This document shows positions 37,938-48,463 of a DNA stretch of 64,000 nucleotides, piece by piece. Numbering within the stretch: the stretch's first letter is position 1; every line of letters begins with the position of its first letter. The stretch is from Helicobacter cynogastricus (GTDB lineage: Bacteria > Campylobacterota > Campylobacteria > Campylobacterales > Helicobacteraceae). Location of the stretch: NCBI RefSeq assembly GCF_900197855.1, contig NZ_FZMQ01000007.1, forward strand, positions 15,663-79,662, in the 5' to 3' direction. A program made the position numbers and the translations under genes. Below the pieces are notes generated by a model that saw only the letters and a list, made by a program, of their open reading frames with translations, ran no database searches and was not told the origin of the DNA.

Positions 37938-38579
37938 ATGAATAAGTGGTTGGCAGCAGGGGCTTTAGTGGCTTTGTTGGTGGCAACGGGTTGTGGTTCA
38001 AAGGGTGCTAAACCAGCCCCCCAATCCCCCAAAGGCCAAAGTGCAGAGAATCCACAAGAGCAACCGGTGAATAATGCGACTCTACATCCAGAAGGAGTCC
38101 AAGAGAATACCCCACCAAAATCTCAAACCAAAGAAGGGCAATCGGATACAACCCCCACCTCAGATGCACAGAATGCCCAAAAAAATGCTACTAACACGCC
38201 AGAAGCAGCTCCTTCTCAAGAGCCACAGGCCGAGCAATTTAAAAATGGGGAGATAGTAGGGCAAGTCTATTTTGATTTTGATAAATATAATGTGCGTCCC
38301 GATATGCAAGATGCAGTCGATCAGGGGGCACAAAAGATTCAAGATTCCAAAATGAAAGTACTTTTAGAGGGCAATACCGATGAATTTGGCACAGGTGAAT
38401 ATAATTTTGCTTTGGGGAATAAAAGAGCATTAAGTGTCAAAGAAGCCCTAGTGGTTAAAGGCATCGCACAAGATAGTATCCGCACGGTAAGCTTTGGAGA
38501 AAGCAAGCCTATCTGCTTAGAAAAAACTAGAGAATGCTATCAAAAAAATAGAAGGGTTGACATTAAAGTCGTGCAATAA
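37938..38579 (+). CDS. pal: Peptidoglycan-associated lipoprotein Pal
   Basis: A 213-residue outer-membrane lipoprotein. The signal sequence ends in the lipobox LLVATGC (Cys19). A long Pro/Gln/Ser/Asn-rich linker (about 20-95) precedes an OmpA-like domain: VYFDFDKYNVRPD, GNTDEFGTGEYN, LGNKRALSVKEAL, NRRVDI. The linker is longer than in E. coli Pal. Equivalent to HP1125. The last base of its stop overlaps the cpoB start. Confidence 0.94.
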   Translation: MNKWLAAGALVALLVATGCGSKGAKPAPQSPKGQSAENPQEQPVNNATLHPEGVQENTPPKSQTKEGQSDTTPTSDAQNAQKNATNTPEAAPSQEPQAEQFKNGEIVGQVYFDFDKYNVRPDMQDAVDQGAQKIQDSKMKVLLEGNTDEFGTGEYNFALGNKRALSVKEALVVKGIAQDSIRTVSFGESKPICLEKTRECYQKNRRVDIKVVQ

Positions 38580-39544
38580 TGCGTTTTTTGGCTTTAGTTA
38601 TATGTGGAGTTTTGTGGCTAGAGGCCGAGCCTTCGGCTTTTGACCTGCAAAGTGGCGCAACCAAAGAGGAACTCAGCACTCTTAAGTCAAGCAATAAAAA
38701 TCTGAGTAATGTGCTTGCCACTCTTAAAGGTCAGGCAAGTAGTTTAGCCCAAAATCAAGAAGGGCTTAGAAGTCTTTTTGAAGGTCAAGGGAATAAGATC
38801 AGGCAACTTGCAGATGTCCTTGCAACACATGATAGCACTCTCAAGGCCATTAAAGCCACTCAGGACATGCAGGAGAATTTGCTCAAGCAACAAGGCAGCT
38901 TGATCGAAGCTCTTAAAACTCAAATAGATGTTAATAAAAGTGCTATCGCCCAACTCGATCAAAAAATCAATGACATGAATGCTGTTCTTACAAAAATGAA
39001 CACCGATTTTGCAACCAAGTTAGAGGAGATTCAAGGCGTTATCCAAGCACAAGCCAACAGTAACGCCGAAAAACTTAAAGACCTTGCGCGTCTCCAAGCT
39101 AAGATGCTTGAAAAAACCCAAGAAGCTCCTCAAGAAAAATCAGAAGATTTAGATTTTAAAAAGGACCTATCTAGGAAACCCAAAATCTTTCGAGAAGCCC
39201 TGAGTTTATATCGTCAAAAGCATTTTAAGCAAGCTCAAACCCGTTTAGTATGGTTAGGAGATAATGGCTTTAGGGTTGCCTATAGCTACTATATGGCTGG
39301 TGAAGCGGCTTATGCGCAAAAAAACTATAAAGAAGCCATTGTTCTTTATAAAAAGAGCGCGCTTGTCAAAGAAAAGGCGGAATACATGCCTATTTTGCTT
39401 TGGCACACCGCTTGGTCTTTTCGATTCTTGGGCGACCAAAATACTTATTTGAAGTTCTTGCGTTCTCTTTCTAATCTTTATCCAGAAAGTGAGCAGGGTA
39501 AAAAAGCCCTCCCTTTGCTGGGCAAATCTTCATCTAAAGGATAA
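38579..39544 (+). CDS. cpoB: Tol-Pal coordinator CpoB/YbgF-like
   Basis: A 321-residue periplasmic protein: signal peptide, a very long coiled coil (about 25-190, much longer than in E. coli YbgF) and a C-terminal TPR-like region ([22 protein letters not shown], then [27 protein letters not shown]). CpoB links Tol function to cell-wall synthesis at the septum. It follows pal with a 1-base overlap. Equivalent to HP1124. Confidence 0.82.
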   Translation: MRFLALVICGVLWLEAEPSAFDLQSGATKEELSTLKSSNKNLSNVLATLKGQASSLAQNQEGLRSLFEGQGNKIRQLADVLATHDSTLKAIKATQDMQENLLKQQGSLIEALKTQIDVNKSAIAQLDQKINDMNAVLTKMNTDFATKLEEIQGVIQAQANSNAEKLKDLARLQAKMLEKTQEAPQEKSEDLDFKKDLSRKPKIFREALSLYRQKHFKQAQTRLVWLGDNGFRVAYSYYMAGEAAYAQKNYKEAIVLYKKSALVKEKAEYMPILLWHTAWSFRFLGDQNTYLKFLRSLSNLYPESEQGKKALPLLGKSSSKG

Positions 39545-39546
39545 CG

Positions 39547-40044
39547 ATGCAGGCAAAGCAAGTCGCTATCATTGAATACGAGGTACTTGATCCACAAACA
39601 CAAGAAATACTCGATTCTAATTTAGGCAAACAGCCTTTGGAGTTTATCATAGGCGCAGGGCAGGTGATTGCAGGTGTAGAAAAAGCACTTGAAAAGGCTG
39701 TGATTGGCGAGGTGATGGTTTTGCACATTCCTCCTGAGGACGCTTATGGCGTATATCGTACGGATTATCTGCAAGAAGTGCCCAGGGATCAATTTGAAGG
39801 TATTGAGCTTAAAAGAGGTATGACTCTTTTTGGCCAAAGCGAAAATCAAGAAAGTGTGCAGGTGAGTGTAAAGGATTTTAGCGACCAGATGGTGATGTTG
39901 GATTATAATCACCCTTTAGCCGGTAAAGAGCTTCTTTTTCGTCTGAAGCTTTTGGGTTTTAGAGAGGCTTCCCCTCAAGAGATAGCCATATCCAAACACG
40001 CCAACCAGGGATGTTGTGGGGGTGGATGTGGGTGCAAACATTAG
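39547..40044 (+). CDS. slyD: FKBP-type prolyl isomerase SlyD
   Basis: A 165-residue SlyD: a split FKBP domain ([34 protein letters not shown]) with the inserted IF chaperone domain and [15 protein letters not shown]. The C-terminus is a short metal-binding tail, [12 protein letters not shown], with four Cys and one His, instead of the long His-rich tail of E. coli. SlyD folds proteins and helps nickel delivery to hydrogenase, which matters in Helicobacter. Equivalent to HP1123. Confidence 0.94.
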   Translation: MQAKQVAIIEYEVLDPQTQEILDSNLGKQPLEFIIGAGQVIAGVEKALEKAVIGEVMVLHIPPEDAYGVYRTDYLQEVPRDQFEGIELKRGMTLFGQSENQESVQVSVKDFSDQMVMLDYNHPLAGKELLFRLKLLGFREASPQEIAISKHANQGCCGGGCGCKH

Positions 40045-40064
40045 TTTAGTTTGAGCTTATCTTT

Positions 40065-41237
40065 ATGCGCACTTTGAATATTGGAATTATTGGGCTTGGC
40101 AGTGTGGGAATGAGCGTTGTGGATATCCTGCAAAAAAGCCAAGAAAGCATTTCTAGGCGTTGTGGGGTGCGTTTGCAAGTGTGTAAGGGGGTTGTGCGCG
40201 ATCTATCCAAGCCACGAAAAGTAAATTTTGCCCTTAGCAATCAAGCCACAGATATTTTAGATGATCCTAAGATCGATATTGTAGTGGAATTGATTGGTGG
40301 TATGCAAGAAGCTTTTGAGATCGCTCAACAGGCTCTTAAAAAACAAAAACTTTTTGTAACGGCCAATAAAGCTATGCTTGCGGTGCACTATTTAACTTTG
40401 CAAAATTTGGCAACAAAGGCGATAGGCTTTGAGGCCAGTGTAGGGGGAGGATTACCTATTGTCAATGTACTTAAAGATGGATTGGCAAGTAGTGGGATTC
40501 TTCGCCTATCAGGCATTCTCAATGGCACAAGTAATTTTATTTTAAGTCAAATGGAACAAGGGCAGAGTTTTGAAAAAGCCCTTAAGGAAGCCCAAGAATT
40601 AGGCTATGCCGAAGCCGATCCTACCCTAGATATTAGCGGTGAAGATAGCGCGCATAAACTCGTTATTTTGTCTACTTTAGCCTTTCAAACGAGGCCAAAA
40701 GTTGACTTCATTTCAGGCATTGAGAACCTCAGCAATATTGATCTTGAGCATGCGCAATCTTTGGGCTATCGCATTAAATTGCTCGCTCATGCCCAGTGGC
40801 AAGATCACAATTTGAGCTTGAGAGTATGCCCTACTTGCATTCCCCAAGCGCACTTTCTTGCTCAAGTGAATGGGGTGATGAATGGAGTGGCAATCAAGGG
40901 AGATTATGTGGGTGAAACTTTTTATTATGGTCCTGGTGCAGGGGGGTTAGCTAGCGCGAGTGCAGTTGTGAGCGATTTAATAGCTCTAGCTAAAAATCCC
41001 ACTCCACCTCCACCCATTCACCCCATTTCCTACACCCCTGTAGACTTCCCCACTTCCTATTATCTGCGCTTGCAAAACTCTAACTCTCTTTTTTGCCTGC
41101 AAGAGTTGGGTATTCTTAGCTATCATTGTGATAAAGACAGGGTGATTTGTATCACCAAACCCACCACTCAAGAGAAAATCCAAGCACTTTTTTCAGCGCG
41201 CCAGCTAGATTGTGCATTACCCATTTATGAGTCGTAA
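40065..41237 (+). CDS. hom: Homoserine dehydrogenase
   Basis: A 390-residue enzyme converting aspartate semialdehyde to homoserine for Thr and Met. The NAD(P)-binding GIIGLGSVGMSVVDIL opens the protein. GGGLPIVNVLKDGLAS, LNGTSNFILSQM and AEADPTLDISGEDSAHKL are the family signatures. A C-terminal ACT-like domain (TSYYLRLQNSNSLF) is present but shortened. Equivalent to HP0822. Confidence 0.95.
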   Translation: MRTLNIGIIGLGSVGMSVVDILQKSQESISRRCGVRLQVCKGVVRDLSKPRKVNFALSNQATDILDDPKIDIVVELIGGMQEAFEIAQQALKKQKLFVTANKAMLAVHYLTLQNLATKAIGFEASVGGGLPIVNVLKDGLASSGILRLSGILNGTSNFILSQMEQGQSFEKALKEAQELGYAEADPTLDISGEDSAHKLVILSTLAFQTRPKVDFISGIENLSNIDLEHAQSLGYRIKLLAHAQWQDHNLSLRVCPTCIPQAHFLAQVNGVMNGVAIKGDYVGETFYYGPGAGGLASASAVVSDLIALAKNPTPPPPIHPISYTPVDFPTSYYLRLQNSNSLFCLQELGILSYHCDKDRVICITKPTTQEKIQALFSARQLDCALPIYES

Positions 41238-41577
41238 AAAAGGTCTGTTGGCCGAAGATTTAGCCTGTATTTATCTAAAAAATATGAGCTATGAGATTGT
41301 AGGGCGCAATTTTTGTTGTCGTTTTGGAGAGATTGATGTTATTGCCTTCAAGGAAGGAGTTTTACATTTTATAGAGGTTAAGCAACGCCGTATGGGTGAT
41401 CCCGCTTTAACTATTACACCTGTTAAATTAGAGAAATTATCTAAAAGCATTGGGATTTATTTTCAGAAACACCCCCAACATGTCCCTTACCCTTATTGCT
41501 TAGATGCTTTGCTAATATATGGAAGTTTACAAAACCACACAATCGAATGGATTGAAAATCTAAGTGCATTGAGTTAA
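41227..41577 (+). CDS. YraN/UPF0102 nuclease-fold protein
   Basis: A 116-residue protein from the ATG at 41227 (GTG 41212 is also in frame; both overlap the end of hom). The UPF0102 pattern RNFCCRFGEIDVIAFKEG followed by FIEVKQR is a PD-(D/E)xK-like core with E..D..E.K. The YraN family function is unsettled; a role in DNA processing has been suggested. Equivalent to HP0823. Confidence 0.85.
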   Translation: MSRKKGLLAEDLACIYLKNMSYEIVGRNFCCRFGEIDVIAFKEGVLHFIEVKQRRMGDPALTITPVKLEKLSKSIGIYFQKHPQHVPYPYCLDALLIYGSLQNHTIEWIENLSALS

Positions 41578-41614
41578 AGGTGAACTTTATCTTTGAAAAT
41601 GTAATATCTTGACC

Positions 41615-41620
41615 TAATAT
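41615..41620 (+). promoter_or_regulatory. Possible -10 box for trxA-trxB
   Basis: TAATAT (overlapping TATAAA at 41618-41623) lies 18 bases before the trxA ATG, with GAGGAG as ribosome binding site. The 60-base gap after yraN supports a separate transcript start. Confidence 0.4.
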
Positions 41621-41637
41621 AAATTTGAGGAGTATAT

Positions 41638-41955
41638 ATGGCAGACTATATTGAATTGACCCATGAAAATTTTGATAGCATAACGGGTAGTGGTGTTGTC
41701 GTGGTAGATTTTTGGGCTCCCTGGTGTGGACCTTGCAAAATGCTTTCCCCCATCATTGATGAATTGGCAGGGGAATATAAAGGTAAGGCTAAAATTTGTA
41801 AAGTGAATACAGATGAACAAGACGAATTGGCAGCCAAGTTTGGTATTAGGAGCATTCCCACCGTGCTTTACATGAAAGACGGCGAGGTAAAAAACCAGAC
41901 CGTTGGCGCGCTCTCCAAACAAGACCTCAAGAAAAATATCGACGCGTTGCTATGA
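41638..41955 (+). CDS. trxA: Thioredoxin
   Basis: A 105-residue classical thioredoxin with the active site [10 protein letters not shown] (residues 28-37), the cis-Pro motif in SIPTVLYM and the G.. helix at the end. It reduces protein disulfides with TrxB. It overlaps trxB by 4 bases (ATGA), so the pair is co-translated. Equivalent to HP0824. Confidence 0.97.
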   Translation: MADYIELTHENFDSITGSGVVVVDFWAPWCGPCKMLSPIIDELAGEYKGKAKICKVNTDEQDELAAKFGIRSIPTVLYMKDGEVKNQTVGALSKQDLKKNIDALL

Positions 41956-42890
41956 TCGATTTGGCTATCATTGGTGGGGGACCGGCTGGGTTGAGTGCGG
42001 GATTGTACGCGACACGAGGCGGGCTTAAAAGCGTTGTGCTCTTTGAGAAAGGCATGCCCGGAGGGCAGATTACTCAAAGTAGCGAGATTGAGAATTACCC
42101 TGGAGTGAAAGAGATTGTCAGCGGTTTGGACTTCATGCAACCTTGGCAGGAGCAGTGTTTTCGCTTTGGTCTCAAACATGAGATGATCGCGGTAGTGCGT
42201 CTAAGTGTAGAGGGTGAATATTACCGCGTCCACTTAGAAGATGGCAATTCTTTAGAGACAAAAGCCGTCATTTTGTGCACAGGTGGGCGACCTAAACGGA
42301 CAGGTATTAAGGGCGAAACAGAGTTTTGGGGCAAAGGCGTGAGTACTTGTGCTACTTGTGATGGTTTTTTTTACAAAAATAAAGAGGTGGCAGTTTTAGG
42401 AGGCGGAGATACTGCTTTAGAGGAGGCGATCTACCTTACTAAGATGTGTTCTAAGGTACACTTGATCCATAGGCGGGAGAGTTTCCGCGCTGCACCTGTT
42501 ACTCTTGAGCATGCAAAAGAAAACCCCAAGATTGAATTTATTACCCCAGCGGTGGTAGAAGAGATCAAGGGAGATGTTGGGGGCGTGAGTGCTCTAAGTA
42601 TTAAGGATCTAAAGACAGGTGCGATGCGCGAATTGAGCGTGCCTGGGTTGTTTATCTTTGTGGGCTATGAGGTCAATAATGAGATACTCAAACAAGAGGA
42701 TGGGAGCATGCTTTGTGCTTGTGATTCCTATGGCTCTGTTTTAGTGGACCTCTCTATGAAGACGAATTTGAAGGGTCTCTTTGCTGCTGGAGATGTGCGC
42801 ACTCAAGCTCCTAAACAGGTTGTTTGCGCTGCTGGAGATGGTGCGACAGCAGCCCTTTCAGCTATCGCCTATTTGGATGCACACGCCTAA
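41952..42890 (+). CDS. trxB: Thioredoxin reductase
   Basis: A 312-residue low-molecular-weight TrxR. FAD-binding [17 protein letters not shown], the redox pair [13 protein letters not shown]-binding [15 protein letters not shown] and the C-terminal [20 protein letters not shown] are in order. Its TAA overlaps the dapB ATG by one base. Equivalent to HP0825. Confidence 0.97.
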   Translation: MIDLAIIGGGPAGLSAGLYATRGGLKSVVLFEKGMPGGQITQSSEIENYPGVKEIVSGLDFMQPWQEQCFRFGLKHEMIAVVRLSVEGEYYRVHLEDGNSLETKAVILCTGGRPKRTGIKGETEFWGKGVSTCATCDGFFYKNKEVAVLGGGDTALEEAIYLTKMCSKVHLIHRRESFRAAPVTLEHAKENPKIEFITPAVVEEIKGDVGGVSALSIKDLKTGAMRELSVPGLFIFVGYEVNNEILKQEDGSMLCACDSYGSVLVDLSMKTNLKGLFAAGDVRTQAPKQVVCAAGDGATAALSAIAYLDAHA

Positions 42891-43660
42891 TGGATATTGG
42901 AGTTTTTGGAGCGAGTGGTAAAGTAGGAAGACTTCTTATCCAAGAGATTAAGAAGACTGCCGATCTCAATCTCTCCAGTGTTTTTGTTCGTAAGAATCTC
43001 ACCCCTGCTTTGGTCCAGATTCTTCCCGAGAGCGCGTTTGTTACCAATAATTTGGAGCAATTTGTACAACATTGCCAACTCGTAATTGACTTTTCTCTCT
43101 CTAATGCTCTCTCTTCTCTCTTAGACATTTTAAGCCAACACCCTTTGCCTTTAGTTTCAGGCACAACAGGTTTAGATATGCAAAGTTGGGATAAATTACA
43201 AAATTTAGCCAAGCATGTTCCCGTATTGCACACCTCTAACATGTCTCTTGGAATGGCTGTACTCAATAAGGTTGTGGCTTCAGTGGCCAAGAATCTTAAG
43301 GAGGCAGATATTGAAATTATAGAAACTCACCACCGCTACAAAAAGGACGCGCCCAGCGGGAGTGCCCTGACCTTGGGTAAAACCTGTGCACAAGCCCGTA
43401 ATTTAGAGTTTCAAGAGATATATGCGCCCAAAAGAGACGCGCAACGACAAGAGAAGGAAATTGGTTTTGCCAGTGTGCGCGGAGGTGATGTAGTTGGAAA
43501 ACATGTAGTTGGTTTTTACTTGGATGGAGAGTATTTAGAATTAACCCATGTGGTTACTGAGAGAAGCATCTTTGCAAAGGGTGCGTTAGAAGTGGCAAGG
43601 TGGCTTGTTTCTCAGCCTCCGGGTTTTTATAGTATCGAAAATCTCTATGCTAAGGGATAG
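42890..43660 (+). CDS. dapB: 4-hydroxy-tetrahydrodipicolinate reductase
   Basis: A 256-residue DapB in lysine/diaminopimelate synthesis. NAD(P)H-binding GVFGASGKVGRLL starts at residue 4, VSGTTGL and the catalytic ETHHRYKKDAPSGSAL block are present. I use the ATG at 42890 (TAATG overlap with trxB) rather than a longer frame that opens at 42824, because the Rossmann motif then sits at the N-terminus. Equivalent to HP0510. Confidence 0.95.
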   Translation: MDIGVFGASGKVGRLLIQEIKKTADLNLSSVFVRKNLTPALVQILPESAFVTNNLEQFVQHCQLVIDFSLSNALSSLLDILSQHPLPLVSGTTGLDMQSWDKLQNLAKHVPVLHTSNMSLGMAVLNKVVASVAKNLKEADIEIIETHHRYKKDAPSGSALTLGKTCAQARNLEFQEIYAPKRDAQRQEKEIGFASVRGGDVVGKHVVGFYLDGEYLELTHVVTERSIFAKGALEVARWLVSQPPGFYSIENLYAKG

Positions 43661-43724
43661 TTTATCGCCCTTGTCCCTAGTGGCAATTTTCTTTTTTGCG
43701 CCTTTGCGATTAACTAAAATTCCA

Positions 43725-43730
43725 TATAAT
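43725..43730 (+). promoter_or_regulatory. -10 box for clpB
   Basis: TATAAT lies 29 bases before the preferred clpB ATG (43760). No CIRCE or clear HspR-type inverted repeat is seen around it. Confidence 0.5.
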
Positions 43731-43759
43731 TGCGCTACCACCTATGTTCAAGGATGTCC

Positions 43760-46336
43760 ATGCACGGCTCTAGTATCTTTGAAAAACTCACCCATTCTTT
43801 TCAAGAAAGTTTAGATCAAGCCCTCTCGCTTGCCTTGCATGCTCATAATCAGGAAGTGCATCCGCTTCATTTGATTTGGGCATTGTTGAGCAACACTCAA
43901 TCTCTCCTAAATCAGGCATTGATGAAAATGGGGGTGGATAGATCTGCCTTAGAATTGCAGGCTAAAAGTTTGGTAGATAAGCTCCCCAAGAGCTCCCAAG
44001 TGAGCGCGCAGGGTTTGCAGTTGAGCAAAGAATTTTTAGATGCCCTGCACAAGGCTCAGGGTTTGAGTGTGCAACAGGGAGATAGCTATGTGGCTGTCGA
44101 CACTTTTTTAATCGCTAATAGCACTCTCTTTAAGGAAAATTTTGCTGGACTTATGGACTCGCTTGAGCTTGTCAAAACCCTAGAGAGTATGCGTAAGGGG
44201 GTTAAAATCAACCAACCCCATGACGATGCCAATTTTGAAGCTTTAGAAAAATATGGCATCAATCTTACGGCTAAGGCACTAGAGGGCGCGCTCGATCCTG
44301 TGATTGGGCGCGATGAAGAAATCTTGCGCATGATGCAAATTCTCATCCGCAAAAGTAAGAATAATCCCATTTTGCTAGGAGAGCCCGGGGTAGGCAAAAC
44401 GGCGGTTGTGGAAGGCCTAGCCCAGCGCATTGTAAAAAAAGAAGTCCCTCTTTCTTTGCAGCATAAACAAGTGGTGGCACTGGATTTAAGCTTGCTCATC
44501 GCCGGGGCAAAGTATCGGGGCGAGTTTGAAGAGCGACTCAAGAAGGTCGTTGAGGAAGTGAAGCGCTCGGGGAATGTGATTCTTTTCATTGATGAAATCC
44601 ATACCATTGTAGGTGCGGGGGCGAGTGAGGGGAGTATGGACGCAGCTAACATTCTAAAACCCGCGCTTTCTAGGGGCGAGTTGCACACTATTGGCGCAAC
44701 CACTCTGAAGGAATACCGCAAATATTTTGAGAAAGATAGCGCGCTTGTGCGCCGTTTCCAGCCTATCAATATTGATGAGCCTAGTGTGCATCAAACTTTA
44801 CAAATCCTCAGAGGTCTTAAAGAAAGTTTAGAGGCACACCATAATGTGAGTATCACCGATGGCGCGCTAGTGGCCAGTGCTAAACTCTCTCAACGCTACA
44901 TCCCCCAACGCTTTTTGCCCGATAAGGCGATCGATCTCATCGATGAGGCTGCTGCTGAATTGAAGATGCAAATCGAATCGGAACCCTACGCGCTCTCTAG
45001 CATTAAACGCCAAATCCAAAATCTCGCCATAGAAGAACAAGCTCTTTTGATGGAAGAGAGCGCGCAGAACAAGCAACGCTTAGAGGAAGTCAAAAAGGAA
45101 TTAGAGAGCGTTAAAGAAGAATCTCAACGCCTAGAGGCGCAGTTTGAAAACGAAAAGGGTGTTTTTAAATCTATTGCTCAAGCCAAAACGCAATTAGAAC
45201 AACTTAAAAGAGAATCTGAGAGGGCGCGTGCAATGGCAGATTTTGAGCGCGCAGCCAAGCTAGATCATGGTGAGATTCCCAACCTCACCCAAGAGATTCA
45301 AAACCTAGAAGCCAAATGGGGAGATTTACAAAAAAATGGTTCTCTTTTACAACATGCCGTTACTAAGGATCACATCGCGCGCGTGATCAGCCAGTGGACA
45401 CAAATCCCCGTGTCTAAAATGCTCCAAGAGGAAAGAGAGCGGGTTTTACACATTGAAGAGGAACTTAGAAAAAGTGTGGTGGGTCAAGAAAACGCCATCT
45501 TGGCGATTGCTAAAGCGATCAAGCGCAACAAGGCAGGGCTAGATGATAGCACAAGACCCATTGGGAGTTTTTTATTCTTAGGTCCTACAGGTGTGGGGAA
45601 AACACAGAGTGCCAAGACGCTGGCCAAATTCCTTTTTGATAGTCAAAAAAATCTTATCCGCTTGGACATGAGCGAATACATGGAAAAGCATGCGGCAAGC
45701 CGTCTTGTGGGCGCGCCTCCGGGTTATGTGGGTTATGAGGAGGGGGGGCAGTTGAGCGAGTGGGTGCGGCGTAGCCCCTATAGCGTGATTCTCTTTGATG
45801 AAGTGGAAAAGGCACATCCAGATGTCTTCAATCTTCTCTTGCAGGTTTTAGATGAGGGACATTTGACAGATAACAAAGGGGTCAAGGTAGATTTTAAAAA
45901 CACCATCATCATTTTAACAAGCAATATTGGAAGTGAAAAAATCATTGAAATCTCCGATCCCACCTTGCAAAAAAAGGCCGTCCAAGAGAGTTTGCGCGCC
46001 TATTTTAAACCCGAGTTTTTAAACCGCTTAGATGATATTGTGATTTTTGAGCCATTAGCTCAAGCAGAGATTACTAAAATTGTGGGGCTTCTTTTTGCAG
46101 AAATTCAAAAAAAAGTTGCCGAAAAAAATATTGTTTTAGAACTGACACCACAAGCTCAAGAATATATCGCAAAAGTTGGCTTTGATCCCATCTATGGAGC
46201 TAGACCGCTCAAGCGTGCCTTAGCCGAACTTGTAGAAGATCAATTAGCCACTCTCATTTTAGAAGGCACACTAGAAGAGGGGCGCGTGATCTTCGATCTT
46301 CAAGGAGATAGCGTAGTGGCAAATATTATCTCTTAA
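43760..46336 (+). CDS. clpB: Disaggregase ClpB
   Basis: A 858-residue AAA+ chaperone from the ATG at 43760 (AGGA 5 bases upstream; ATG 43754 overlaps that site, and an in-frame start at 43730 lies in the -10 box). Clp N-domain, first AAA with GEPGVGKT and [12 protein letters not shown], the coiled-coil middle domain (rich in Glu/Gln/Lys), second AAA with GPTGVGKT and [13 protein letters not shown], and the pore loop GYVGYEEGG. It closely follows the order and motifs of HP0264. It acts with DnaK to resolve aggregates. Confidence 0.97.
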   Translation: MHGSSIFEKLTHSFQESLDQALSLALHAHNQEVHPLHLIWALLSNTQSLLNQALMKMGVDRSALELQAKSLVDKLPKSSQVSAQGLQLSKEFLDALHKAQGLSVQQGDSYVAVDTFLIANSTLFKENFAGLMDSLELVKTLESMRKGVKINQPHDDANFEALEKYGINLTAKALEGALDPVIGRDEEILRMMQILIRKSKNNPILLGEPGVGKTAVVEGLAQRIVKKEVPLSLQHKQVVALDLSLLIAGAKYRGEFEERLKKVVEEVKRSGNVILFIDEIHTIVGAGASEGSMDAANILKPALSRGELHTIGATTLKEYRKYFEKDSALVRRFQPINIDEPSVHQTLQILRGLKESLEAHHNVSITDGALVASAKLSQRYIPQRFLPDKAIDLIDEAAAELKMQIESEPYALSSIKRQIQNLAIEEQALLMEESAQNKQRLEEVKKELESVKEESQRLEAQFENEKGVFKSIAQAKTQLEQLKRESERARAMADFERAAKLDHGEIPNLTQEIQNLEAKWGDLQKNGSLLQHAVTKDHIARVISQWTQIPVSKMLQEERERVLHIEEELRKSVVGQENAILAIAKAIKRNKAGLDDSTRPIGSFLFLGPTGVGKTQSAKTLAKFLFDSQKNLIRLDMSEYMEKHAASRLVGAPPGYVGYEEGGQLSEWVRRSPYSVILFDEVEKAHPDVFNLLLQVLDEGHLTDNKGVKVDFKNTIIILTSNIGSEKIIEISDPTLQKKAVQESLRAYFKPEFLNRLDDIVIFEPLAQAEITKIVGLLFAEIQKKVAEKNIVLELTPQAQEYIAKVGFDPIYGARPLKRALAELVEDQLATLILEGTLEEGRVIFDLQGDSVVANIIS

Positions 46337-46345
46337 GGGGTGGCT

Positions 46346-48101
46346 ATGCGTTCTTTTTCCTTGGGCAAGCAGGTTGTGGCTTTGTGGGTATTAACAACTA
46401 TTGCGGTGATAGCAATTTTGCTTCTTTTTGCGCAGAATAATAGGGCTTCTGTAAAACAGATGAATAAACTTGTCAACGAGGATTTGCAAAAGCTTTTAGC
46501 CGAAAAAATCCAGTTATCTACAGATGTGCTAGCGCACACCATTGCCCAATCTCTCAAAGAGAGTCGAGGTTCTGAAGAAGAAAAGAAAAAACTCATCGCT
46601 GCAGCATTGCACGGATTTCGTTTTGAAGAGGATCGGTCGGGGTATTTTTTCGTGTGGGATGAGTATAAACCTATTTATACTGGCAATTCCTCATATAAAA
46701 TAGGCAAAGACCTCAGAAATACCACCGACATCAACGGCGTTCACTATATTCAAGATCTGTACAAGGCGGCTATGAAAGGGGGAGGTTTAGTTTATTATGT
46801 TTCCCCAAAACCTTTGCCCAATGGACAAACGCGTCTCACCAATAAGGTCTCTTATGCTCAAAAGATTGAAGGCACAAATCATTGGTGGATTGGTGTTGGG
46901 CTCTACATGGATAATATAGCCCAACGCACCCAAACTATCACCCAAACACTTGAAAATAGTCTAATGCGTAAATTTTATCTGAGCGTCTTCGTTGTTATTA
47001 TCTTTTTTGCACTGGTAGTTGTGCCTCTTTATTACCTCTTTTATCGCAGAATTACAGGCAACATTAGTGCGCTCAACAGCGGTCTTAAAGATTTTTTTGC
47101 CTTCATCAACTATAAAAATCAAAATGCGCCCAAAGTCATTGCATTGCGATCTAAAGATGAATTAGGAGAGATGGCTCAAGCTCTTAATCAAAATATGCAA
47201 GAGGCTTCTACTTATTTGCAAGCTGACCGCCATTTTTCTAAAGAGGCTCTCATGGTACTCAATGGCGCGCGTACCGGAGATTTTACTCAAGATATTCGAT
47301 CGGCAGCAACTAATCCTGAACTCCAACACTTGGGGAGCAACCTCAATGCTTTTTTGAGTTTTCTTAACACAATCTTTCAAAATATTTCCAACGCTATCCA
47401 AACCTATTCGCAGAATGATTTTAGGGTTTTGATAGACACTAGCAATTTGCAAGGTAGGTTTTTAAACCTCGCTAATAATATCAATACGCTCCAAAGTAGT
47501 ATTGTAAACTCTCTGAAGCATTCCCTAAACATTGCCAATGCCCTTTATCAAGAAACAAATACCCTCAATGAAGCCACCCATGCTCTCCAAGATGCTTCTA
47601 AACAACAAACCACTTCTTTGGAAAAAACCGCTAACGCCATCGATCGCATCAACGAGTCTATGCAAGATGCAAACACTAAAAGCAAGGACATTATCGAACA
47701 ATCTGAAGGGATTAAAAATATTGTCGTGATCATTGCTGAAATTGCCGATCAAATCAATCTTTTAGCACTCAATGCCGCCATAGAAGCCGCCCGTGCTGGT
47801 GAACATGGACGCGGGTTTGCGGTGGTGGCTGATGAAGTACGCAAACTTGCGGAGCGCACCCAAAAATCTTTAGGCGAAATTGAGGGCAACACGCAAGCAC
47901 TCACGCCAGAGTATCAATGAAGTTGCTGGTGCTATCGAGATTCAAACTCAAAGCATTGCAGAGATCAGCACGGCTATGAGTGCTTTGGAAGAGACAATGG
48001 CGCACAATGCCAAGATCGCCACCACCTCATCATCAATTAGCGAAAATGTACAGCGGATCGCCCAAAATATTTTAGATGAGGCACATGGTAAGAAATTTTA
48101 A
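46346..48101 (+). pseudogene. Cache-domain chemoreceptor broken by a one-base frameshift
   Basis: A methyl-accepting chemotaxis protein. From the ATG at 46346 (AAGGGG upstream) come TM1 ([19 protein letters not shown]), a periplasmic single-Cache domain with [15 protein letters not shown] and [12 protein letters not shown]2 ([19 protein letters not shown]), and the signalling tip with [20 protein letters not shown]. The frame stops at 47920 after [12 protein letters not shown]. The next frame continues in perfect register ([17 protein letters not shown]...) to 48101. One extra C near 47906 (ACGCCAG where ACGCAG is expected) explains it. It is either a recent mutation or a sequencing error. 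Confidence 0.85.
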
Positions 48102-48158
48102 CTTATTTACTTTTGCTATGTATACTCATTTTTATAATTATTATGAGAAAGGTTATCG

Positions 48159-48455
48159 GTGAGAAAAGTAATATTAAGTCTGTGTGCTCTTGGCGCGCTT
48201 CATGCTTCTGATTTTAAAGGCATCATTGAGGATATTAACTACGCTAATAAAACTATTTCCATTGGGGGCATGGTTGTTGGTGTTATGCCCTACACAAAAA
48301 TTGAACAAGATTCCTGTGGTATGGGTTGGGATAGTGCTAAGCGTTTTGCAGACCTTAAAAAGGGGGATTTAGTGAAAGTAGATTTGATCCACAACCGCGA
48401 CACACCGGTTGCTGAGGAAATCGAAATCAAGTGCATGAAGCACCGGGCATATTAG
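48159..48455 (+). CDS. Small secreted DUF5666-like protein
   Basis: A 98-residue protein with a signal peptide (KVILSLCALGALHA) and one small beta domain: KGIIEDINYANKTISIGGMVV, then DLKKGDLVKVDLI and EEIEIKC. The layout resembles DUF5666/OB-like periplasmic domains; two Cys could form a disulfide. The start is GTG at 48159. The function is unknown. It is convergent with the MFS gene, 8 bases apart. Confidence 0.65.
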   Translation: MRKVILSLCALGALHASDFKGIIEDINYANKTISIGGMVVGVMPYTKIEQDSCGMGWDSAKRFADLKKGDLVKVDLIHNRDTPVAEEIEIKCMKHRAY

Positions 48456-48463
48456 GCAGAGGT

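Noticed and set aside
42824-42889. N-terminal extension of dapB
   Set aside because: It would put 22 extra residues before the Rossmann motif and lies entirely in trxB; the ATG at 42890 is at the natural position.
42862-43290. 142-codon minus-strand frame across dapB
   Set aside because: Antisense to DapB motifs; no protein-like pattern.
44086-44769. 227-codon open frame on minus across clpB
   Set aside because: Antisense to the first AAA domain of ClpB; a Ser/Leu-rich shadow with no family features.
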